Positions 13,701 to 24,319 of a stretch of 64,000 nucleotides of DNA are shown here, piece after piece; the stretch's first letter is position 1; every line of letters starts with the position of its first letter. The notes under the pieces are model-generated. The model searched no databases. It was not told the origin of the DNA and saw only the letters and a list, made by a program, of their open reading frames with translations. The translations under genes were made by a program, and so were the position numbers. Location: the NCBI GenBank assembly GCA_947846985.1, contig CANTUZ010000006.1, positions 45,429,707 through 45,493,706 on the forward strand, read 5' to 3'. The stretch comes from Fratercula arctica (taxonomy: Eukaryota > Chordata > Aves > Charadriiformes > Alcidae).

Positions 13701-14267
13701 CAATTAGCTCTCTCATGGAGAAAGTTTCCATTGATCTCCCAGAATAATTGGATTATTCTGTCTTGGATGTATTTTTGTATCTTATATGAGTGCTGAAATA
13801 AATTGAAGGTAATGAAAACATTCATTCTCTAATTGCTCTATACATTTAACCTAGATATTATTTCTAAAGCTATATTGTAGTAGTCCAGCAATCTTTTCCT
13901 GATACCCTTTTTGCTTTTAGTATGTTTTTCCCACTTCTCGATAAATGACAATTTAAGCCCTCTCAAGCTTACCCCTGTTTTAATTGAAATAATAAAAAAA
14001 CCAAGTTAACAGGATTTTTGCATTTGTTTGTTTGGGTTTTTTTCTATCTATACTCTTTGCTGTGCTAAAGTTTCTACACTTTTTATGAACTGATTTTTGT
14101 TACAGTCTCTGCTTTCTAAGGTGTGCAGCTATTACTGCAAAGACCAATGATTCCATCCAAATGGTCAATTAAAACCTCAGTCTATATTTTTGTTCTGTTG
14201 AATCTTAAATGTATCACTGTTTATCTGATTAATTGCAATTCATTATCCACAACGGACAGGTGAGGTG
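10751..14267. other. Non-coding sequence with one old repeat core
   Basis: No recognised gene. It includes the old repeat core at 11830-11868 and a hairpin-like inverted repeat at 12140-12155 (ATAACAC and GTGTTAT, 2-base spacer). Open frames of up to 104 codons (11154-11468) lack domain features. The section from about 13250 to 14260 is strongly A/T-rich. Confidence 0.55.
11830..11868 (+). repeat. Ancient repeat core containing TTCAATGGGA
   Basis: The string TTTCAATGGGAATTAGATCA followed by GGCAC matches the TTCAATGGGAGTTGGATCAGGCCC core of a repeat widespread in reptiles and birds. Same core type as at 24255-24319 and 53533-53579. Short, so a chance match cannot be excluded. Confidence 0.4.
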
Positions 14268-14284
14268 TTTTTTTTTTTTTTTTT
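14268..14284 (+). repeat. Poly-T run, 17 bases
   Basis: Seventeen consecutive T, followed by CCTAG. It could act as a polypyrimidine tract but no exon is apparent downstream. Confidence 0.9.
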
Positions 14285-15168
14285 CCTAGCCTCTATGTGG
14301 AGCAGCCACTGTGTTATGTTATTCTGAGTTTGAGTTTTGTGTGGTTGTTTATAGAGTTGCTTTCTTGACAGCAGAGTGTGCCCTGCTGATCATGATGCAA
14401 GAAAGTAATTACTTAAGACAAGAAAAAATGGATTCTTCTCAGTCATTTTTTTTAATTAAAAACCCAAGATATATACCCCTCCTTCAGCCAGTGCTATGAT
14501 CAGAAGTGTTTTCTTGTGCCTGAGAATTGGATTGAAACCTTTGTCCACATTCCTGTGTTTCAACACAGGATCAAAGCAATAGGTTTGCTATTTGCTACAG
14601 ATCTTTTATCCATGGTGCAATGTGAAACATCAAACAAATCTCATTTGTTTTCAGCTAACACATACATAAAGAGACCAAGCCGTTGCAATTACATGCACGT
14701 AACCCAAACTGAATTCATTTAGAGTTTTGTACCTTCAATATTCACAGCTAAAGCCCAATCCTGTATACTGATGAGTGTTGGCTGCGAGACGTTAAACACC
14801 TTTAGGACAGATATTTTTATTTTATAAGCATTTTTTTGGCACCAAATACCCAGCCCAAGTGGCTGCACTAAGAGTGGTGAAGGAAGAATGTTTTATTTAT
14901 TTAGCTGTCTTTGCTACAAACAGCTTTCCACAAGCCCGGTCTATGGTTTGGTTCTGCCCCTCCAACTGTCTGTGTTGCTAATCAGGATTTCCAAATGTTA
15001 AGTGTTAAAGCATAAAGCTTAGAGTTGAGAAATTCTGACTGTCATCACCAAGGGATTAAACAGAGATTTATTCAGGTAACTCAGAACAAATATTACTCTA
15101 TGAGGTTTAAAACAAGTCATGCATCTAAATTATCAAACTTTTCCCTGCATAACTAAACCACTCGGCTT

Positions 15169-15206
15169 GTGTACTGCCACGTGTACTGCCCTTTTGGCCA
15201 AAGGGC
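15169..15206. repeat. 12-bp tandem repeat joined to a 7-bp hairpin
   Basis: GTGTACTGCCAC (15169-15180) is followed directly by GTGTACTGCCCT (15181-15192). The end of the second unit forms the left arm of a perfect hairpin: GCCCTTT at 15188-15194, loop TGGCC, AAAGGGC at 15200-15206. Confidence 0.7.
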
Positions 15207-18200
15207 TTCGTTATATTGTATCCTCATCTTTTTAACCTTTTAAAAATATACATGGAAATGGTGTTACTGATAAATTAAAACTATTATTTTAGGAAATTAC
15301 CTGAGACACCAGCAATCACAGGGAGACCCCTCTTTCTGAGATGCCTTCGTAGCGGCCAGCCCTTGAAAAGGGGTTTATGTCTCCTGGGCCACGCGAGGAC
15401 CACGCAGCTGCTTGGGACCAATCTCCACGTCAGCTTTGGCTCAACCCACTGTTCGTTTGCGGACTCGCGACTGGGAAGTAAGAGCAAGGGGAAAAGTGAT
15501 TGCTTACTAATAAATTTGAGGTTTCCACAAGTACCACTGGGTGCAGGCATGTGGCAGTGGCCCCAATGTGTGTGACGGTGAGTGGCTGAGTGAGCATCAG
15601 AACTACCTGGACACATAGTCACCAAAACCGGTGACTTTTGGCTTCCGAGAAAACAGGGGGGGAGAAAGGTCTAAGCACCATACTGCTGACAGATAAGCTG
15701 TCCATATTGCGTCCCGTACAGTCTGTCCTTGCCCGGGCGACTTTCCTAATTTTGAAGCCTCACTGCAAGAGGTCAGCGACGGCTTGAATTGCATGTAAGA
15801 GATGGTCAGATTTTGGCGCAGTTTATAACTAAGGTAACTAGTTCAGAAATACACGGCTCATTTAATTTCAAAAAGAGGGTCTAGTTTAATTATTTATGCT
15901 GTATAAATAATGAGATTCTAACAGTCTGAGAAGTCACTGAAACATTCTGATATTAAATCTTTGCAAAGAGGCAGGGGGCGAAGGGAGAGACTCTTTTGTG
16001 TGAGTTGTAAAGTGTGAGGATTAGCAAAATATGGATTAGTAAGGGTTTGCTGCATTCAATACAGAATTTAGGGCAAATTATTTACTGTTAGTATTACTTG
16101 CTTTCAGCTTATTAAAATTAACTCTACAAGCTGGTAAATAATAGAAAATGTGTTTGATGAAAGAAATGCTAATTTTTTTCTCAGACTGTTACTTGACATT
16201 ATTTAACAAATTCCATTTACTATTATCTATTAATAAACAGTAGGAAACATTCAATAGCTCATGTTCAAACCTGGAAGCATTTGAACAAGATGGGATCGTA
16301 TTTTGGGTTTCATCGTTAAATTTTTTTATATCTCTATTCAGATCTGTTTGAAATAAAACTCATGCAACACAAAGGGTGTGGGAGAGAAGAAATGCTTTTT
16401 GTCCTGGGCTCCTGAGCTGAGAACTCAGCATTTGGTCGACTGTGTTGATTGCACCAAAATAGACCAGAGAGTGCTCTCCTAAAATAATGTGCGGTCTATT
16501 AAACTGAAAATTAGGCTGGAGTCTGACAGCCGGGGGAAAAGCACATATCTGTTCCCAGTGACAATCAGAGAAAGTCCAGGGAAGTACGGTGGGGATGGTG
16601 AGATCCGTTGTGTTATGTTAGGAAAAGCACTACCAAGGTCCTTCACCATTACTAAGGAGCTATAAACCTGTATGTGATGTGACACAGTAAGGGGAAAAAA
16701 CATGGGGGAAACAGGAATTGACTGCTTTGTTTTACAGAATGCACAGTAATCCGGCACCAGCGACAACCAGCCGACTATTATTGTTATGCCTAAACCTTGG
16801 ACTCTTTCAGCAGAATTACTGAGTCAACATTTGTTCATATTTCATAGGTCCTGTTCCACGTTTCACTACCTTGATCCTTTATTGCTTCCATTTAATTACA
16901 GGGTAATCACCGCTGAAGTTTATGTTCCTGTCAGTTGTTTTTCTTCCGTAGGAATATCCATCAACAGCACAGAAATCTCAGACATTCCACACGTCAGCGT
17001 ACACCTATTTTTCATTTTGACATGGTTTATAGCAAATGTCGTTACGGGATTGCATTTAAGCTGCTGGTGACAGCATGTCATTGTTCAATTAAGTTTTCAG
17101 ACACCTCTTCTAATTGTATATTTCAGCACTTCATATTCCTGTGATTGCGGCTGTTTCTCACCTTCCCCTGTTGTTTAAAAGGCACTAAAAAATCTCTCTC
17201 CTTACCTCAAAATGTGAAGATTGCGTTGGCTTTATTTTGTAAATGTGACATTAGAATTGCCCTCACAAAATCTGCAGGCTGACAACCTGCACAAGGCAAA
17301 CTTCTATCCCGAGGGACGGGGTAATTCACCCATTGCTGGAAAATTGCAGCAGTGACTTGAAATTTCCCCACAAAATGTTGTTTTGGGGAAATTCCTGTAT
17401 GGATAAGGGCACATTTCAGATATGGCTATAATGATGTCATTGACAATGCTGCTGCTGCTGAAGTACTTACAGACCATCCCAATTTTAAGCCTTTTTGTTT
17501 GTTTTTTTTCCAAATAGTTGTCAATTGTTAAATATTGATAAATGGATAGATAAGCGAAATAGATGCAGAATCCCAAATCTGTTTGAATTCTCTAGATGAA
17601 TATAAGTAACTGACTGTTTTCAACAGAAATGTAAAAGCATAATGGATTTATGTTTTTTAGTAAATAGAGAGTGGCTTGTTTACGTGTGTGTATATGTGGT
17701 TTCGTGGTTGGAATTTTTTTTCTTTTTCTTTAAGAAAAAGCTTAGATCTCCACAGATTCTTTCTTGGTATGGACCAGAACAAAACATTTTGGAGTCCTAG
17801 AGAAGGAAATCTTTTATTGCTGAACCTTCATGGAAGGACAGTCCTTGAAAGACAGTGAGTATGAACCAGCTGGGCAAATAAGTAAACCCTTTCAATCACA
17901 TAAAGTTAGTTTCAGGATGTCCTTGAAGGGTCCTTGACTTTGAAACCTGTCTTCTAGACTGGTTAGACAGGACTCGGGTACTATTTTGGGGAGAATGAAT
18001 GAAATACTGATCTTCTCTTTTAATTTTTTTCTAGGTGTATGCAAGAAGTTAGACTCTTCCTGCGAACTGAAACAGATCTTGCTTCCTCGAATGAGAGAAA
18101 TAAAACTATCTGTATATAACAAATGTAAACCCATTATAACTACAAATATATATTTTTCACAGCCACCATGGAAAATGCTTTTCAAACAAATAGGAAACAT

Positions 18201-21051
18201 CTAGATTATTTTTTTTTTCCATAAGCCAGAACTCCATTTAATACCTTAGACAGCATGTGGAGGTAGGATGCAACACTGGGGAAGAGGTTTTGAATCTTGG
18301 ATCTCTGTTTAGGACAACTTGATCTGTAAGCAGAAACACCATGAATTCCCTTTTAAAAGTTGATCTGTAATACTCAGCAGATTAATTTTCCTTATGTTTT
18401 CACAAGTGAGAGAGACTTTGTAATGTCTTCTCAGTCCTTGCAGTAGCACTTTACAACATTAGGTGGTTTTTCCATGCAGTGTGAAAATACCTTTGCATGG
18501 CACACTATTTATGTTACAGGGGAAAAACCCCACCTGTTCAGCACCTCTGTGAGAACTATGAATGTGAGAACTTCAGAGGAACAAGTTTAGAAAATGTGCA
18601 TCTCAAGGCATTCTACTGTCTTGAGACTTCTTGAGGCAGCAACGTAAATGAAGAGGTGCAGTGAAGCTGATATCGAACAGTTCAGCCCTCTCATTTACCT
18701 GATGAAGCCAATCAAAAACTTCATAGGGACACTCTGAGGCAGTTAATGGCACTGTTGCAATGTCGTCATCACCAGCACATTCAAGCTGAATCACCAGTTA
18801 GCATACTTTGTTACCTGGGATGATCTTTGATTGCATGACACAGTGGCAAACACTCCCTGAAAAAAAAAAAAAAAATTTTGCATGTGAAAAATTTAAAAAC
18901 TTAATGACAAAAACCTGTTTCCGACATGTGCAAAACAACATCTTTCGTAGAAGGCAGCATTTTGAGTGAACAATTATTTAATTACATTTCTGGAGATTCG
19001 GCAGTATTTCTAGTACTAATGGAGGAGATAAGAACATACGATAAACCTGTGCACATCAGTGTAGAATACATCCAGATATTTATTCTCACCCGTCATCGTA
19101 TTTTCCTTTTGCCGTTCTCTTTCTGTTCCTCCAATCGCCATGTCCTCCTAATTGTATTCATATCTTTTCCTTGTACTAGATAAATTTTATTTATTTTAAA
19201 AGTATCATCTATTTGAATATTGTGAAGTCTGTATCTTCTTCCTTTTTCTTTTCTTTTCTTTTTTTTTTTGATGTTTCATTAACCTGAGTTATTTCTCGTC
19301 TGGTACAAATCATTGTATCTTCAGAGCTTTTGTTGTCTCTCATATACACCAAGATAAGATTTCAGATCCTTTCTTCTGTTTTTCCCTTTTGCTGGTTGCT
19401 TTTTTTAGTGTGTTCTTTCCGTTAGTAAAAGATATCTTCCTGTGTGGTTGAAAGACTCTGACTCATGCTACTGCATCTTAATAGATAATAATATTACCTG
19501 TGGCCAGGATTTTCAAGGTAGTTGAATTATACACCCATCTCCCATCAACTTTCGCTGGACCCTCCATGACCTTTGATGAAAACTAAGTGTGCATTAATTT
19601 TTATTTTCTTGCATTTAGGGTATCCATTATTTTTATAAGAGCCATCTCAGGCACCAGTGAAAGAAGAAGTGATTAGCAAATGTTTATTTAAAGAAAGGTG
19701 AGCGTGCAAGGGAGCAGCAGGCCAGAGAACAAGGATGTTTCCTCCTGAGAGAGAACATAGGAATAAAAAAGATTAAAAACATCAGCAGCAGAAACTCTCA
19801 TAACAGTAGAAATTATTACAGGAAGAAATCTAGAAAGAAATAGGTGATCATCCTAACACAAACTTTGTGGAAAAATCTAACAAAAGCCAATATTTCTAGA
19901 AAACTCTACAAGAAGCTGAAAACATTTTGGAAGAGGGGAATTTAAAGGTGTGCAATCTCAACCGCAGCATTAGTTAGTTGTTAATTTTTGGGGGGATGTT
20001 AAAGGTTTCTTATTACTTGAATTCTCTAAGTCAGTGTCAGGCCCTTTCAATAAAGAGCAGGTGTAGCTCAGCAGCGTGATGGACATGGTGGTGGAACTGG
20101 TGAAAACTTTCGGCTGTGCTATTTAGGGGTCAGACTGGAATGTGGTAAAGGACCCTATAGTCACAAAATAGCTTTATTCAATCATTATAATGTTACACGT
20201 ATGCTTAAGAAAAATAGCTTTATTTAAAAAAAAAAAAAAAAATAGAGAGATTTATACCTTCTTTGGCCAGATCTACACAACTGTTCCAAGCAGATTAAAC
20301 AAATCTAAACAAATGGGAGAAACCCTCTGCACTGTCCTCATCCTTATCGTGTTCCTCAAGGCAAGACAGAGGAAGAAATAAATAAGGTGACAGCTTGGGG
20401 GGAAGTGTCTCTGGAAAAGATGTTATTGTCATTGGGAGAATAAATGAGGAAGGATGACATGTAGGAGAAGAATTAGCAAAGCAGCCCTTGACATTTGTTA
20501 GGAAGAAAAGAGCTCCCAGCAGCTGGAGACAATGCAATACTTCAACACATGTAGGAGCACCATGGAAAATGAAGATCTAATAACCCCCATTGGCAAAGAA
20601 GGTGAGAACATTTTTCTTTTTTTAAAAAAAAAGTTTTCATTGCATTAAAAAAATAAGTAAATTTCAAATTTCACCCAGTTACATTGTGCGATTTATTGTT
20701 ACTTAAAACAGTGTTTTAGGATAAAAAGAAGGAAAACCTCCAGTTGTAAACTGGAACAAGCTGAATATTGCTTATGGACATTCTATTTGACAAATTGCAA
20801 AATCAGCTTTGCAATACGACTTAGTTTCAAAACCCCACAGCCTTTTCCTGGATACAAAACGCTGTTTCAGTGAATCCCTCTCCCTGAATTCGTGTTTGCT
20901 CCTGAGGGCTGCGGAGCGAGGCAGATAAGTTCAGTGGTGTGGTCAGTTATCCTGCTGCTCTTGAATCGGAGATTTTTGTTTCTGCTCATGCTCAGAGCAG
21001 CAGCAGCAGCACCAGACACGTTTCTAGATTATACTGGGCAGTCAGAGCATG

Positions 21052-21069
21052 AAAAAAAAAAAAAAAAAA
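21052..21069 (+). repeat. Poly-A run, 18 bases
   Basis: Eighteen consecutive A. No retrotransposon body is recognised upstream, so it is listed as a homopolymer only. Confidence 0.9.
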
Positions 21070-21119
21070 TCCTATGCAGGAGCACAGAAAATAATGGTCC
21101 TTGGCTGAAGCAAAATAAG

Positions 21120-21195
21120 CCTGGAATCTGTCAGATTCAGGTGTGACTTCTGGCAAGTCACTGGTCTAAATATTCATGGAAAAATGAGTATTTGA
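21120..21195 (+). repeat. Possible MIR-like SINE fragment
   Basis: GTGTGACTTCTGGCAAGTCA near 21142-21161 closely resembles the conserved MIR segment TGTGACCTTGGGCAAGTCAC. The following ATTCATGGAAAAATGAGTAT could be the decayed CATCTGTAAAATGAGGATAA segment. MIR elements are old and few in birds. The call rests on one strong 20-base match. Confidence 0.42.
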
Positions 21196-23931
21196 TTACT
21201 TTTAAATTGAGTCCTTAATCTCTGTAGACCTCTTATGTTCTTTTCCTTACAGAAAGGGGTTTAAGAGGTATAAAATTACATATTCTTTTAAGTACTTAAA
21301 ACCATTTAGAGAAAATATTTATGCTTAGGTATGAAAGAAAAAAAAAGTTTAGCAATATGTACTGGTCTAATTTACAGCAAACTAAGAGAACTTTGGAGAC
21401 TGCAATTCATTTCATTCATGGCAGATTCACTGAGATTTATATCAGACCTCATAAAAGGTGGAACTATTCCACCATCCCACCAGTTTCCACCAGTCAGAGC
21501 ACAGAAGTGACTTTTCAGTGTGGGATTTGCCTTAACTGCCTAAAGTCTCACAAAGGAAATTAAGTGCAGTCGACCAGACAGTGTGTTGCATTGGTCACCA
21601 CTTCTGCACTTGTATTTTGGTCGGATTTACCTCCTGACCAGCTTTAATTTGCAAATATAAATGTTTATGGCTACAAAATTGTGCAGACAAGTTACATTTG
21701 TGTGTACCAGTGGGGCATAGTTGGAAATTCATGACTCCATTTATATAAGTACTTGTTTCTGCACATCAAATGCTAGGATATGAAATGCCATTACCAAAAG
21801 CCTTGCAAATATGTGTTTTGTGAACAACTGTTGGAACGCCAGGATAAATATTTGCCCCTTACTTTACCAAAATCTGCCACAACTACGGGAATTACCTCCT
21901 TCTGGTTAGGAACCTATTGATATTTCCAGGATTCAAGGGACAATCACTTATGGTTTATTCCATCTTGTGTTTCCTAGGAAGCCAGTATCAGCGTTAACTA
22001 TAGACTATTGTTTTCCTTTTCTCATAAATTGCTATTTGGGCTGGATTTTAGGGGAGGCAAGAAAATATTCTAGATTTTAGCATTTCTTTTTCAGGTCTGT
22101 ACTTTCCAGCTACTCAACACAAACTCATGGGTTAGGGACATATTTTTATGAAAGCTTTTCTCTGTGAAAGGAAGAATGTTAGATACATTGGGAAGCGGGA
22201 TACATGGGAAAGTGATGTTTGGAAACAGAAAATTCCGGCAATTAGTTAAGGTCAAGCCCCATGTCCCATCAGGGCTGTGGTGTGGAGCAGAAGGGGACCG
22301 TTCCTGGACAGCACGAGTGATCCTGGCAGCAGCCTGCTCCCAGCTGCCCCATTTCCCAGGCAAGCATATGAAAACCAAATGGAACTTGTAAATATTTGTT
22401 TCCAAAATCAGTTAGTTAATGACAGAGAGTATAAAAAGCTCATGAAATTATAATTTGTTGCAACATTATTTTGAGATCTCCAAAAAGCACAGACATAAGT
22501 AGTCAGTTGAGATGAAATCCAATATACATGAGCTTTACTTCTCAGGGGAAAAAAAAAAAAAATAAAGTGGAGGAAAATCTGTATATATTAGACAAGGTTG
22601 CTAATTTATGGGAAAGAGCACATACAGTAAAAATCTTTACTTTGTTTGATGATATTACCAGAGCACCAGGATGTAAGTAGAATCCAATCCATTATGTTTT
22701 ACACTTACATAATTTATTAGACTCGTCCTGTGATCTTTATTCAAGCAAAGCTCTCTTCTGAATTTATGGCAGTTTTGCAATCATTACTCAGCCTGTATGG
22801 AATCGTATATTTCTATGAATTAAACTGAGAAGCAATTTTCTAATTACCATTACAATTGTTAATGAAATGAAAGATTACATGAGTTGCAGTGAACAGCAAG
22901 ACATAATACTATCAGGCATTTGAGTCAGACATGTTTAAAATATACACTTCCTATTTTCTGAAATTCCCACTTCCAGCAGTCTCCAGAGTTTAGCAAGATC
23001 ATAAAACTGGAGCAGCATTTCATAGAGTTCCTTTTAGTTAATATCACAGTATTAAATAAGATCTTTCCTGCAAGGGAAAGAAAATGATTGTTCTCTCTCC
23101 TAAGCTGACTGTGTAAAATGTTCTTCAATAAAATCCAAGAAATTAATATTCAATGATTTACAGTAAATCTCCTGAGCAAAGGAGGTTTGCTCTAGACAGG
23201 AAAAGCAAACACTTATGGGGTACATTATTATGATGGCTTATGCTAATTAAATTGAAGCAGAAATACTTAATTTATGCTTTACCATCAAGTGCAAAGGGGA
23301 AAATTCTTTCTTGGTTCAAGCTTTGTCTTGTTAAGAAGATTTACCTCCTTATTTCCTATAATAAAGAGCTATTTTTGAGACTACACTGAGAAAGCAGAGG
23401 CTTGCAGAGCTTTTCTGCTAGTTGCCATGACACTTTGGATCTCAACCTACAGTTTAATACAGTAGCTGCGATTAGATTAATTAGAACATTATCTAAAAGT
23501 ACACAGCTATTGTACAAAAGAAGAAACATTCTCACTGAATATGCTGCTTGGTCACCAATAAATGATTTTTTAAAAATTACATTTTCTAATGATAATTAAT
23601 AATTTATTTCTCCTGGGGACGTTTGGCATTAAAATATTGTAACTCAAAAAATAAATACAGCATCCATCTAATATCATCTTAGGACATTTGAAATTTTTCT
23701 CACCTTTTAGTTATTTTCTTCTATAAATTAATGAGAGAAAATAAATCCCTATAATAAAGGATTATACTATTTTAGCTCATTAGTTATTTCCAAATTCAAA
23801 GTCCCTAATGAAAAATCATACACACATATATGTTAATCTTGTTAAAGGTATTCTTTTTTATTATAATGTTCTCTACTTCTGTCTGCAAAAGGTAACTAAG
23901 GTTTTGTTGGTTTGTTTGTGGGTTTTTTTAA
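21196..23931. other. Non-coding sequence with homeodomain-type A/T motifs
   Basis: No recognised gene. A G/C-richer patch at about 22250-22370 contains a minus-strand frame (22091-22405, 104 codons) with no family features. A poly-A run of 14 is at 22549-22562. The stretch 22690-22950 and the one at 23220-23290 hold several TAATTA, TTAATG and CTAATTAAAT strings, the core bound by homeodomain proteins, in a texture typical of conserved non-coding elements. Confidence 0.5.
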
Positions 23932-24100
23932 GTATCGCAGCATCTAGCAGCTCTTCTCTAGGGAAAGGAATCAATTGTGCCAGACACTGTACAAAGAGAA
24001 CAAACAAACCTTTCAGTCTACACAAAAAATAAAAAGCAAGTAGATGGACAAATAAATACAGGAAATAATGAATGAAAATTATTAGCATGATGAGTTAGGG
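23932..24100 (+). repeat. Ancient amniote SINE/LINE-tail repeat
   Basis: The string TTGTGCCAGACACTGTACAA near 23974-23993, then AACAAA, later AAGTAGATGGACAAATAAAT near 24037-24056 and finally GCATGATGAG at 24085-24094, follow in order the landmarks of a repeat common in turtles and crocodilians (ATTGTGCTAGGCGCTGTACA, AACAAAAAGACAGTCC, ACAGATGGATACAGACAGAC, GTCAGCATGATAGG). Agreement of four blocks in order makes chance unlikely. Whether it belongs to the MIR/CORE-SINE or the L2/L3-tail type cannot be settled from memory. Confidence 0.6.
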
Positions 24101-24254
24101 TGTGAGTCCATCAGTAGCCAACTTGTCTTCATATTGCTTGTATATTAATTATGAAAAGAAAAGCTTTAAAGGAGAAAAAAAATGCAGTATTTGATGCATT
24201 TTCTGAAAATTCAGCTCAATCACAGAAAGGAACGGTAAGGTACCAGGAGCGTGC

Positions 24255-24319
24255 GGGTGAAACGCAGCTCTACTGAAATCAACAGGACTTTTGTCATTGA
24301 TGTCAAACGGGGCAGATCC
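24255..24319 (+). repeat. Ancient self-complementary amniote repeat
   Basis: GGGTGAAACGCAGCTCTACT, then GAAATCAACAGGACTTTTGT, then CATTGATGTCAAACGGGGCA aligns block by block with a widespread reptile/bird repeat built from GGGTGAAATCCTGGCCCCAT, GAAGTCAATGGGACTTTTGC and CATTGACTTCAATGGGGCCA. The intact family is near-palindromic; this copy has diverged enough that its hairpin is weakened. It lies about 150 bases downstream of the repeat at 23932-24100. Confidence 0.58.

Larger units (their letters stand above)
14285..21119. other. Non-coding sequence with a CpG-richer patch and several poly-A runs
   Basis: No recognised gene. A short tandem and hairpin lie at 15169-15206. Roughly 15345-15475 has about ten CpG dinucleotides, clearly above its surroundings, and a minus-strand frame of 113 codons (15284-15625) that matches nothing I know. 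Poly-A runs are at 18860-18875 (16), 20226-20242 (17) and 21052-21069 (18). There is a (GCT)4 at about 17448-17460 and a (CAG)4 at 20998-21009, both too short to be notable. A pyrimidine-rich T/C tract lies at about 19236-19269. A pyrimidine tract plus TAG at about 18022-18034 resembles a splice acceptor but leads into no recognisable exon. Confidence 0.55.

Noticed and set aside
14745..14785. CCCAATCCTGTATACTGATG resembling an old reptile repeat
   Set aside because: Only one block matches, with no second landmark in order.
18022..18204. Splice-acceptor-like TTTTTTTCTAG followed by an open frame
   Set aside because: The frame has no recognisable features and no donor in a fitting place was seen.
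20060..20090. tRNA-like A-box (GTAGCTCAGCAGCG)
   Set aside because: No B-box, no acceptor or anticodon stem pairs, and no SINE body follows. Chance match.
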